Source of the DNA: Pseudomonas sp. FP2309
GTDB lineage: Bacteria; Pseudomonadota; Gammaproteobacteria; Pseudomonadales; Pseudomonadaceae
DNA length: 64,000 bases
Reading direction: 5' to 3'
Assembly (NCBI RefSeq): GCF_030687575.1
Contig: NZ_CP117439.1
Coordinates: forward strand, 620,001-684,000
Shown here: piece by piece, positions 56,919-64,000 of the stretch
Numbering within the stretch: the stretch's first letter is position 1
Layout: the number at the start of each line of letters is the position of its first letter
Position numbers and translations under genes: made by a program
Notes under the pieces: model-generated
Database searches by the model: none
The model's input: the letters and a program-made list of their open reading frames with translations, nothing else
Told to the model about the DNA's origin: nothing

Positions 56919-56926
56919 GACGTTCC

Positions 56927-57994
56927 TCACTTCTTCAACAGGCCGATGACGCCCTTGGGCAGGTACAAGGTGACGATGATGAACAGCGCGCCGAGAAAGA
57001 ACAGCCAGTACTCCGGGAAGGCCACGGTGAACCAGCTCTTCATGCCATTGACCACGCCGGCGCCGAGCAGCGGGCCGATCAGTGTGCCGCGCCCGCCCAG
57101 GGCCACCCACACGGCGGCTTCGATGGAGTTGGTCGGCGACATTTCGCTGGGGTTGATGATGCCCACCTGCGGCACATACAACGCCCCGGCCAGGCCGCAC
57201 AGCACCGCGCTCAACACCCACACGAACAGCTTGAAACCGCGCGGGTCGTAGCCGCAGAACATGAGGCGGTTTTCGGCGTCACGCAGGGCGGTCAGCACGC
57301 GGCCGAACTTGCTTTGCGCCAGGCGCCAGCCGATGTACAGGCTCGCCACCAGCAGCAATACCGTGGCGGTAAACAGCACGGCGCGCGTGCCCGGCTCGGT
57401 GATGCCAAAGCCCAGGATGCTGCGAAAGTTGGTAAAGCCGTTGTTGCCTCCAAAGCCCGTCTCGTTGCGAAAAAACAACAACATCCCGGCGAACGTCAGG
57501 GCCTGGGTCATGATCGAGAAGTACACGCCCTTGATCCGCGAACGGAAGGCGAAGAAACCGAACACCAATGCGAGCAAACCCGGCGCCAGCACCACCAGGC
57601 ACAGCGCCCAGAGGAAGTGATCGGTGCCGGCCCAGTACCAGGGCAGTTCGGTCCACGACAAAAAGGTCATGAACGCCGGCAACTCACTGCCGGCAGCCTG
57701 GCGCATCAGGTACATGCCCATCGCGTAACCGCCCAGGGCAAAAAACAAACCGTGGCCCAGGGACAGCATCCCGGCATAACCCCACACCAGGTCCAGGGCC
57801 AGGGCGACGATGGCGTAGCAGAGAATTTTGCCCACCAGGGTCAGGGTGTAGGCCGACACATGCAGCGGGTTTTCCGGCGTGAGCAGTGAGCACAACGGCA
57901 AGGCCAGCAGCAGGATCAGGATGATCGCACCGGCGGCAACCGTCGCCTTGGGACCGGCCTTTTGCGCGGCCGTGAGCATCAATGGCTGGTTCAT
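56927..57994 (-). CDS. urtC: Urea ABC transporter permease UrtC
   Basis: 355 residues with about ten hydrophobic helices. LivM-type motifs: LVWGYAGMLSLGHGLFFALGGYAMGMYLMR, FSIMTQALTFAGMLLFFRNETGFGGNNG, and ALRDAENRLMFCGYDPRGFKLFVW. The GFGGNNGFT string is typical of UrtC. Its ATG overlaps the urtB stop. Confidence 0.94.
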   Translation of the reverse strand: MNQPLMLTAAQKAGPKATVAAGAIILILLLALPLCSLLTPENPLHVSAYTLTLVGKILCYAIVALALDLVWGYAGMLSLGHGLFFALGGYAMGMYLMRQAAGSELPAFMTFLSWTELPWYWAGTDHFLWALCLVVLAPGLLALVFGFFAFRSRIKGVYFSIMTQALTFAGMLLFFRNETGFGGNNGFTNFRSILGFGITEPGTRAVLFTATVLLLVASLYIGWRLAQSKFGRVLTALRDAENRLMFCGYDPRGFKLFVWVLSAVLCGLAGALYVPQVGIINPSEMSPTNSIEAAVWVALGGRGTLIGPLLGAGVVNGMKSWFTVAFPEYWLFFLGALFIIVTLYLPKGVIGLLKK

Positions 57995-59496
57995 CAGTCG
58001 ATCACCCGTCCTTTCAGTGCGAAGAGTCCCTGCGGGCGTTTCTGGATAAACAGAATGATCAGCGCGAGGATCAGGATCTTGCCGAGCACGGCACCGATCT
58101 GCGGTTCAAGAATCTTGTTGGCAATGCCCAGGCCGAACGCTGCGGTGACACTCCCTGCCAGTTGGCCGACGCCGCCGAGCACCACCACCAGGAACGAGTC
58201 GATGATGTAGCTCTGGCCCAGGTCCGGGCCGACGTTGCCGATCTGGCTCAGCGCCACGCCGCCCAGGCCCGCGATGCCGGAACCCAGGCCAAACGCGAGC
58301 ATGTCCACACGCCCGGTGGGCACGCCGCAGCAGGCGGCCATGTTGCGGTTCTGGGTGACGGCGCGCACGTTAAGGCCCAGGCGCGTCTTGTTCAACAGCA
58401 GCCAAGTGAGCACGACAACAAAGAGTGCGAAGGCAATGATCACGATGCGGTTGTACGGCAGCACCAGGTTGGGCAACACCTGGATGCCGCCGGACAGCCA
58501 TTGCGGGTTGGCCACCTCGACGTTCTGCGCGCCGAACACCAGGCGCACCAGTTGGATCAGCATCAGGCTGATGCCCCAGGTGGCGAGCAGGGTTTCCAGG
58601 GGGCGGCCGTACAGGTGGCGGATCACCGTACGTTCCAGCGCCATGCCGATGGCGGCGGTCACAAAAAACGCCACCGGCAGCGCCACCAGCGGGTAGAACT
58701 CGATGGCTGCGGGTACGTAGCGCTGCATCAGTAACTGCACCACGTACGTGGAGTAGGCGCCGAGCATCAGCATCTCGCCGTGGGCCATGTTGATCACGCC
58801 GAGCAGGCCGAAGGTGATCGCCAGGCCCAGCGCGGCCAGCAGCAGGATCGACCCCAGGGACATGCCGCTGAAGGCTTGGCCGAGGATCTCGCCCATCATC
58901 AATTTGCGTTTGACCTGGGCCAGGCTGGTTTCGGCGGCGGTGTGCACGCCGGCATCGGTTTCGATGCCGGGGGCCAGCAAGGCTTCCAGGCGCGTGCGGG
59001 CCAGCGGGTCGCCGGTGCTGCCGAGCAGACGCACGGCGGCCAGGCGTATGACCGGGTCGGGGTCGACCAGTTGCAGGTTGGCCAGGGCCAGGCTCAGCGC
59101 GGTGTGCACGCCTTCGTCGGTTTCGGCGGCGACGCGCTGGTCGAGGAATTTGAGCTGCGCCGGTTGTGCGCTTTTTTGCAGGGTTCGCGCGGCGGTCAAA
59201 CGGACCTTGGGATCGGCGGCGAGCAGTTGCTGGCTGGCTTGTACGTTATCGATCAGGCCGCGCAGGCGGTTGTTCAGGCGCACGGTTTTGGTTTCGCCGT
59301 TGAGCGTGAGCTGGCCTTGCTCCAGGGCGTCCACCAGCTCGATGCGCGCCGGGTCGGGGTTGGCGGCCCAGTCCTGGAGGAGTTTGGCTTGTTGCGCCGG
59401 GTTGGCGGCGAGGAAGTCTTCGGCGTCGCTTGCGTGTACCGCCAAAGGCAGTAACAGCAGCAGTGCCAGGAAATAGCGATGGAGGGCAGCGGGCAT
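57994..59496 (-). CDS. urtB: Urea ABC transporter permease UrtB
   Basis: 500 residues from ATG 59496. As is typical for UrtB and unlike LivH, a signal peptide (MPAALHRYFLALLLLLPLAVHA) and a ~180-residue extracytoplasmic helical region with ANLQLVDPDPVIRLAAVRLLG precede the permease core (LLGVINMAHGEMLMLGAYSTYVVQ, RAVTQNRNMAACCGVPTGRVDM). Upstream codons to 59553 are rejected because they would hide the signal. Confidence 0.94.
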   Translation of the reverse strand: MPAALHRYFLALLLLLPLAVHASDAEDFLAANPAQQAKLLQDWAANPDPARIELVDALEQGQLTLNGETKTVRLNNRLRGLIDNVQASQQLLAADPKVRLTAARTLQKSAQPAQLKFLDQRVAAETDEGVHTALSLALANLQLVDPDPVIRLAAVRLLGSTGDPLARTRLEALLAPGIETDAGVHTAAETSLAQVKRKLMMGEILGQAFSGMSLGSILLLAALGLAITFGLLGVINMAHGEMLMLGAYSTYVVQLLMQRYVPAAIEFYPLVALPVAFFVTAAIGMALERTVIRHLYGRPLETLLATWGISLMLIQLVRLVFGAQNVEVANPQWLSGGIQVLPNLVLPYNRIVIIAFALFVVVLTWLLLNKTRLGLNVRAVTQNRNMAACCGVPTGRVDMLAFGLGSGIAGLGGVALSQIGNVGPDLGQSYIIDSFLVVVLGGVGQLAGSVTAAFGLGIANKILEPQIGAVLGKILILALIILFIQKRPQGLFALKGRVID

Positions 59497-59523
59497 AAAC
59501 AAATGTCCTAGTCGTGCCGGACA

Positions 59524-59552
59524 GTGTGGGAAGAGGATTGCCCCCTCCCACA
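59524..59552. repeat. REP-like inverted repeat between urtA and urtB
   Basis: GTGTGGGAAGAGG and CCCCCTCCCACAT; same GTGGGAGG family as other hairpins, placed after the binding-protein gene exactly as at 24510 in the liv-like operon. Confidence 0.6.
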
Positions 59553-59568
59553 TTTGGCCTGGGGGGCT

Positions 59569-60834
59569 TTAGTTGCTTTTCACGGCGTAGTCCGGCTTTT
59601 TGTCATTGCCAGGGATGTACGGGCTCCACGGCTGCGCGCGGATCGGCTCCTGGGTCTGCCACACCACCGAGAACTGCCCGTCGGCCTGGATCTCGCCGAT
59701 CATCACCGGCTTGTGCAGGTGGTGGTTGGTCTTGTCCATGGTCAGGGTAAAGCCCGACGGCGCGGCGAAGGTCTGGCCGGCCAGGGCTTCACGCACTTTG
59801 TCGACGTCGGTGGACTTGGCTTTCTCGGCCGCCTGCGCCCACATATGGATGCCCACGTAGGTGGCTTCCATCGGGTCGTTGGTCACGGCTTTGTCGGCGC
59901 CCGGCAGGTTGTGCTTCTTGGCGTAGGCTTTCCAGTCGGCGACGAATTTTTTGTTCACCGGGTTCTCCACCGACTGGAAGTAGTTCCACGCGGCAAGGTT
60001 GCCCACCAGCGGCTTGGTGTCGATGCCGCGCAGTTCTTCTTCACCCACCGAGAACGCCACCACCGGTACGTCGGTGGCCTTCAGGCCCTGGTTGGCCAGT
60101 TCTTTGTAGAACGGCACGTTGGAGTCGCCGTTGACGGTGGAGATCACCGCGGTCTTGCCGCCGGCAGAGAACTTCTTGATGTTGGCCACGATGGTCTGGT
60201 AATCGGCATGGCCGAACGGGGTGTAGACCTCTTCGATGTCTTTATCTGCCACGCCTTTGGAATGCAGGAACGAGCGCAGGATTTTGTTGGTGGTGCGCGG
60301 GTACACGTAGTCGGTGCCCAACAGGAAGAAACGCTTGGCGCTGCCGCCTTCTTCGCTCATCAGGTACTCCACCGCCGGGATCGCCTGCTGGTTCGGCGCG
60401 GCACCGGTGTAGAACACGTTCGGCGACATCTCTTCGCCTTCGTACTGCACCGGATAGAACAACAGGCCGTTGAGTTCTTCGAACACCGGCAGCACGGATT
60501 TACGCGACACCGACGTCCAGCAGCCGAATACCACGGCAACCTTGTCCTGGGTCAGCAATTGGCGGCCTTTCTCGGCGAACAGCGGCCAGTTCGACGCGGG
60601 GTCCACCACCACCGGTTCGAGCATCTTGCCGTTTACGCCGCCCTTGGCGTTGATCTCATCAATGGTCATCAGCGCCATGTCTTTGAGGGACGTTTCGGAG
60701 ATGGCCATGGTGCCGGACAGCGAGTGCAGAATGCCGACCTTGATGGTCTCGGCGGCCTGGACCGTCCAGGTCATGCCCATAGCGGCAATGGATGCCGACA
60801 AAGTGAAAGCCTTGATCAAGCTGCGACGCTTCAT
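59569..60834 (-). CDS. urtA: Urea ABC transporter substrate-binding protein UrtA
   Basis: 421 residues from ATG 60834. The signal region MKRRSLIKAFTLSASIAAMG has an RR-x-x-x-K pattern that may be Tat-dependent, cleaved near VQAAE. The mature part begins ETIKVGILHSLSGTMAISETSLKD and contains VVFGCWTSVSRKSVLPVFEE, YPVQYEGEEMSPNVFYTGAAPNQQ and DYVYPRTTNKILR, all UrtA signatures. It captures urea in the periplasm. First gene of the urtABCDE-ureDA-GNAT-GNAT-ureBC cluster, preceded by sigma-54 and NtrC sites. Confidence 0.96.
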   Translation of the reverse strand: MKRRSLIKAFTLSASIAAMGMTWTVQAAETIKVGILHSLSGTMAISETSLKDMALMTIDEINAKGGVNGKMLEPVVVDPASNWPLFAEKGRQLLTQDKVAVVFGCWTSVSRKSVLPVFEELNGLLFYPVQYEGEEMSPNVFYTGAAPNQQAIPAVEYLMSEEGGSAKRFFLLGTDYVYPRTTNKILRSFLHSKGVADKDIEEVYTPFGHADYQTIVANIKKFSAGGKTAVISTVNGDSNVPFYKELANQGLKATDVPVVAFSVGEEELRGIDTKPLVGNLAAWNYFQSVENPVNKKFVADWKAYAKKHNLPGADKAVTNDPMEATYVGIHMWAQAAEKAKSTDVDKVREALAGQTFAAPSGFTLTMDKTNHHLHKPVMIGEIQADGQFSVVWQTQEPIRAQPWSPYIPGNDKKPDYAVKSN

Positions 60835-60886
60835 GGTGCGATCTCCGAGTGCCTGAGTGTTGTTATGGGTCAGATACTGGAATGAT

Positions 60887-60902
60887 TGCAAAGGCTGTGC
60901 CT
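60887..60902 (-). promoter_or_regulatory. Sigma-54 promoter of the urt-ure operon
   Basis: On the minus strand AGGCACA-GCCT-TTGCA: GGCAC and TTGC are exact with N5 between. About 53 bases separate the -12 element from the urtA ATG. Confidence 0.75.
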
Positions 60903-60956
60903 GCTTGGACCGGCCTTTGAATGCGGCGCTGCGCACCGCGATCTGCGCCAGTCCCT

Positions 60957-60971
60957 GCACCGATACGGCGC
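60957..60971. promoter_or_regulatory. NtrC-type dyad, promoter-proximal
   Basis: GCACC-GATAC-GGCGC, 9 of 10 matches, about 55 bases upstream of the sigma-54 -24 element. Confidence 0.55.
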
Positions 60972-60997
60972 CTGGATCTGGCGATGGTGCGCAGCGG

Positions 60998-61012
60998 GCA
61001 CCGTGCTGGTGC
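60998..61012. promoter_or_regulatory. NtrC-type dyad, promoter-distal
   Basis: GCACC-GTGCT-GGTGC, a perfect match to the NtrC dyad. Two dyads about 41 bases (four helical turns) apart would let two NtrC dimers sit on one DNA face. Confidence 0.7.
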
Positions 61013-61039
61013 GTCAGGCGGTGATTGGCATTGCCAGGC

Positions 61040-62422
61040 TTATGCCTGATCCGTGGAGGGCGCGCGCTGGCCAAAGAAACGCGCCAACACCAACCGATCC
61101 AACGCCCACACCGCGATCAGCGAGGCGCCCACCAGCGGGAAAATGATTGCCAGGCCGAGCATGATCGCCATCGCGGTTTTCCACTTCGGCAGGTCATGGC
61201 GCAACGGCGGAACGCCCAGTCCACCCTGGGGCCGGCGCTTCCACCAGATCACCACGCCGCTGACGGCGCTGAGCAGAATCATCAGGCAGATCACCAGCAC
61301 GATCAGTTGGTTGACCCAGCCGAACATTTTGCCCTCGTGCAGCATCACCCCGGTCTCGGTCGCCCGCGCGACCAGGTTGTAATGCTCCCAGCGCACATCC
61401 GCCAGCACCTTGCCGGTGTACTGGTCCACGTGCAGGGTGGCGTCGTTGCGCGGGTCGTCGGCAAACACCGAGACGGTGAACACGCCTTCGGCGGTGGTGG
61501 GGAGTGTGATGCTGTAGCCGGGCTCGACCTTGCGCGCGGTGGCCAGGTCGACCACCTGTTGCAGGCTGATGGCAGGCGCGGCCGGCGTTGCATGCATCGC
61601 GCCGTGGTTCATGTGCTCGGCATGGTCGCCGGACACCGGCATCGGCGTGTTTTCCATGGCCCAGGGCACGGTCTGTTGGGTGGCGGTGTTAAGCACTCGC
61701 GCCTGTTGATCGGACTGCGGCACGTTGTTCCACATCGCCGCCGGAAAGGTGTTCCACAGGTCGGCGTATTGCTTGCCCCAGAAGCCGGTCCAGGTCATGC
61801 CGCTGAGCAGCATCACCAGCAAAAATGCCGCGCCCCAGAAACCGGCGACCGCGTGCAGATCGCGCCAGAACACCCGGCCACGGCTGTTAAAACGTGGCCA
61901 CAAGACGCCAGCTGACGACTTGCCACGCGGCCACCACAGGTACAGGCCCGACACCACCAGCATCACGCCCCAGCCGGCGGCGAGCTCCACCAGCCGGTCG
62001 CCGGTGGTGCCGATCATCAGCTCACCGTGCAGCGCGCGGGCGATGGCTTGCAGGTTGTATTTTGCGTCCTGTTCGCCGAGCACGGTGCCGCGATAGGGGT
62101 CGACGAACACCGTCACCTCGCGCCCATCCTTATGCATGACGAACTGCGCACTGCGGGTGGCGTCCGCCGGCGGCAGGTATTTGCTGAGGGTGGCCTGGGG
62201 GAAGGCGGCCTTGGCGCGTTGCAGTTGCTCGTCGGCGCTCAAGGCGTGTTCGGCGGCCGGCACCGTCAGCAGGTGGCCGTACATCAGCGGGTCGAGCTGG
62301 GGCTTGAACAGGTAGATGATGCCGGTGAGGGCCAGCAGCACCATGAACGGGGCGACGAAGAGGCCGGCGTAAAAGTGCCAACGCCAGGCCAGGTTGTAGA
62401 AGGAGATTTTTTGCTTGTTCAT
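61040..62422 (-). CDS. PepSY-domain membrane protein with His/Met-rich periplasmic loop
   Basis: 460 residues. Four or five membrane helices: about 17-40, 148-165, 196-218, 368-392 and 420-445, with PepSY domains in the periplasmic parts (TLSKYLPPADATRSAQFVM, YRGTVLGEQDAKYN). This is the PiuB/PepSY_TM family, often linked to siderophore or metal uptake and probable ferric or cupric reduction. Residues 256-278 hold M, M, H, H, M, H, M, H in a short loop (SGDHAEHMNHGAMHAT), a plausible copper site. It lies directly downstream of a TonB-dependent copper receptor on the same strand. Confidence 0.88.
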   Translation of the reverse strand: MNKQKISFYNLAWRWHFYAGLFVAPFMVLLALTGIIYLFKPQLDPLMYGHLLTVPAAEHALSADEQLQRAKAAFPQATLSKYLPPADATRSAQFVMHKDGREVTVFVDPYRGTVLGEQDAKYNLQAIARALHGELMIGTTGDRLVELAAGWGVMLVVSGLYLWWPRGKSSAGVLWPRFNSRGRVFWRDLHAVAGFWGAAFLLVMLLSGMTWTGFWGKQYADLWNTFPAAMWNNVPQSDQQARVLNTATQQTVPWAMENTPMPVSGDHAEHMNHGAMHATPAAPAISLQQVVDLATARKVEPGYSITLPTTAEGVFTVSVFADDPRNDATLHVDQYTGKVLADVRWEHYNLVARATETGVMLHEGKMFGWVNQLIVLVICLMILLSAVSGVVIWWKRRPQGGLGVPPLRHDLPKWKTAMAIMLGLAIIFPLVGASLIAVWALDRLVLARFFGQRAPSTDQA

Positions 62423-62538
62423 CAGGGATGCTCCGCAACGCTTGAATTTTTTTAGTGGGGTCAGGCAGCCTCGGGAGGCAGGCCCCTCCGATCTTTGGAA
62501 TGCATTCCAACGGTCGGCGGGGCTTGCTTGCGAGGCTT

Positions 62539-64000
62539 TTAGAAGCTCATGTCCACCTTGGTCCAGAGCGTGCGCCCTGGCTCTTTGATGGCCTGCGGAT
62601 CACTGGCCGGGTAGCCGAACCCGGCATTGCCCGCCAGGTTCAGGTGCTCGGCGTAGGCCTTGCCGAACAGGTTGTCGACGCCGGTGCTGACCTTGAAATT
62701 TTTGTTGATGCGGTACGCCGCGTTCAGCGAGAACACGCCGAACCCAGCGCTCTTGTCGTAGTCCTTGCCGACCACGTTGCCCTTGTTCTGGTCGATACGG
62801 TGTTGCGCAGCCACCACCCGCCACAGCGCGCCGGCGCTCCAGTCGTCTTCGCTGTAGGTCAGGCCCAGGCGTGCATCCAGGGGTGGCATCTGCGGCAGGG
62901 CCTTGCCGTCGCTGCTGTTCTTGCCCCAGGCGTAGGCGAGGGTCGCGTCGGCTTTCCAGTTGCGCGTCAGCCTGTACGCCGCGCCCAGTTCGCCGCCCAT
63001 GATACGGGCGTCGACGTTACGCGCCTGGGAAGTGGTGCCCATCATGCCGGCGCGGTAGTCGAACAGGATGAAGTCACGCACCTGGCCAACGTAGGCCGAG
63101 GCCCAGGCCTCCAGATCGTCGGTTTTGTATTGCGCGCCGACATCGAGCTGGGTGGTCTTCTCCGGCTTCACCCCGTCGAAGGCATTCACCGAACCGCTCG
63201 CGCCGGTGTTGGGCGAGAACAGCTCCCAGTAATCCGGGAACCGCTGCGCATGACCCAGGCCGGCATAGAGGGTGGTGGGGCTGTCGGCCAGGTCGTGCTC
63301 GTAGCGCATGAAACCTGAGGGCAGGGTATCGGCGCGTGTGTCACCGGCGGTGGGGTTGGCGCGGGTGCTCATGCCCGAGCCGGTGGTTTGCCGAAAATCC
63401 TTGGCCGAAGCACGGTCCAGGCGCGCGCCGCTGATCAGGCGCTCGCGGTCGGCGGCGTACCAGGTGAGTTCGCCGAACACGCCGTAGTTGTGAAAGTCGG
63501 CGTCCTTGTTTCGCGGCAGGTCCTTGTAGGTGTCGACGCCCATGCTGCTGCGCGCGCGGTGTTCATTGGTTTGCGCGTCCAGGCCGCCGATCAGTTGCAC
63601 ATCGGCCCAGCGCCATGTGGCCTTGATGCGTGCACCGAGGGTGCGCCGGTCGACATTCGACGCCATCGGCCCGGCCATCATCCCGGTGCCTGAGGGCGTG
63701 CGCAGGCTGTAGTTGTCCATCACGTGGTCGGCATAGTTGTAGTAGACCTGGGCTTCGACCTTATCCAGCACCTCGCCGATATTCGATTTCTCGAAGCGCA
63801 GCCCCAGGCTTTCGCGCAGGAACTGCGAGCCGTCCATGCCGCGCCCGGCGTAGCGTGCTTGACCATCGCCACGCCCGGCGGTGAGTTCCAGCAGGGTGTC
63901 GGCGTCGGGGGTGAAACCCACGGCGACGTCGCCGTTCCATTTGTCGTAACGCGAGGCGACCGTGTCGTTATTGCCGTCCTTGTAGTCATCGGCATGGGCC
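62539..64000 (-). CDS. oprC: TonB-dependent copper receptor (OprC/NosA-like), C-terminal part
   Basis: 486 residues of the beta barrel are visible; the frame is open to the window edge, so the plug domain and start lie outside. Barrel strands alternate as in TonB receptors, and the protein ends with Phe (VDMSF) as outer-membrane proteins do. Segments such as YAGRGMDGSQFLRESLGLRFEK, AGLGHAQRFPDYWELFSPN, QLDVGAQYKTDDLEAWASAYV and DNLFGKAYAEHLNLAGN match the OprC/NosA copper receptor group. It imports copper (or copper-laden ligands) across the outer membrane. The PepSY protein downstream may handle the metal afterwards. Confidence 0.88.
   Translation of the reverse strand, partial: AHADDYKDGNNDTVASRYDKWNGDVAVGFTPDADTLLELTAGRGDGQARYAGRGMDGSQFLRESLGLRFEKSNIGEVLDKVEAQVYYNYADHVMDNYSLRTPSGTGMMAGPMASNVDRRTLGARIKATWRWADVQLIGGLDAQTNEHRARSSMGVDTYKDLPRNKDADFHNYGVFGELTWYAADRERLISGARLDRASAKDFRQTTGSGMSTRANPTAGDTRADTLPSGFMRYEHDLADSPTTLYAGLGHAQRFPDYWELFSPNTGASGSVNAFDGVKPEKTTQLDVGAQYKTDDLEAWASAYVGQVRDFILFDYRAGMMGTTSQARNVDARIMGGELGAAYRLTRNWKADATLAYAWGKNSSDGKALPQMPPLDARLGLTYSEDDWSAGALWRVVAAQHRIDQNKGNVVGKDYDKSAGFGVFSLNAAYRINKNFKVSTGVDNLFGKAYAEHLNLAGNAGFGYPASDPQAIKEPGRTLWTKVDMSF

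Overview
The window is about 64 kb of high-GC chromosome from a gamma-proteobacterium, almost certainly a Pseudomonas of the fluorescens group. The support is the azurin gene, the amaA/amaB pipecolate pair, a urease cluster split into urtABCDE-ureDA-(GNAT)-(GNAT)-ureBC and a distant ureEFG-hupE, a DesT-like regulator beside ureE, and many Pseudomonas-type palindromic repeats (two main families, cores GTGAGCGGGCTTG and GTGGGAGG). From memory, the backbone order resembles P. aeruginosa from dnaB down to the urea transporter. All calls come from reading the sequence; no database search was run.

Layout. 1-4.2 kb: end of dnaB, a YgiQ radical-SAM protein, and an overlapping pair of unknown membrane-type proteins. 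4.2-11.1 kb: a three-gene operon (transglutaminase-DUF2126, circularly permuted ATP-grasp/alpha-E fusion, second transglutaminase) behind a sigma-54 promoter and an NtrC-like site; this is the best candidate for an undescribed biochemical system. 11.2-14.3 kb: a small charged protein, azurin with an ANR-like box, and nadE-pncB. 14.3-19 kb: an accessory island with a phospholipase D (Tle5-type) effector, a lipoprotein Sel1 immunity gene, and a decayed tandem copy of the whole cassette. 19-23 kb: LysR regulator and amaB-amaA. 23-28.5 kb: a branched-chain amino acid type ABC transporter behind a sigma-54 promoter and NtrC dyad. 28.5-29.2 kb: a non-coding stretch with DnaA boxes. 29.2-31.2 kb: a dehydrogenase and an AGE-family epimerase. 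31.3-33.7 kb: hupE-ureGFE with sigma-54/NtrC signals. 34-45.6 kb: housekeeping genes (NlpC/P60 peptidase, DesT-like regulator, AsmA, ferritin-like protein, lipase, EamA transporter, AraC regulator, PsiF, AI-2E family protein, Hsp70-like and CbpA-like chaperones with a sigma-32 promoter). 45.7-50.9 kb: a giant LRR/NEL ubiquitin-ligase type effector interrupted by one in-frame amber codon and preceded by a perfect hairpin covering its ribosome binding site. 50.9-60.8 kb: the urease and urea ABC transporter operon, with a sigma-54 promoter and NtrC dyads upstream of urtA. 61-64 kb: a PepSY membrane protein with a His/Met-rich loop, and the C-terminal part of a TonB-dependent copper receptor.

How it fits together. 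Four separate transcription units (transglutaminase/ATP-grasp, livKHMGF-like, ureEFG-hupE, urtABCDE-ureDABC) carry sigma-54 -24/-12 elements with NtrC-type dyads, so much of the window looks like a nitrogen-limitation regulon for taking up amino acids and urea and releasing ammonia. Two acetyltransferases inside the urease operon belong to families that inactivate glutamine synthetase inhibitors, which would protect the enzyme that assimilates the released ammonia. Two accessory loci (Tle5/immunity and NEL effector) sit in this conserved backbone and show duplication, decay and mosaic divergence typical of conflict genes.
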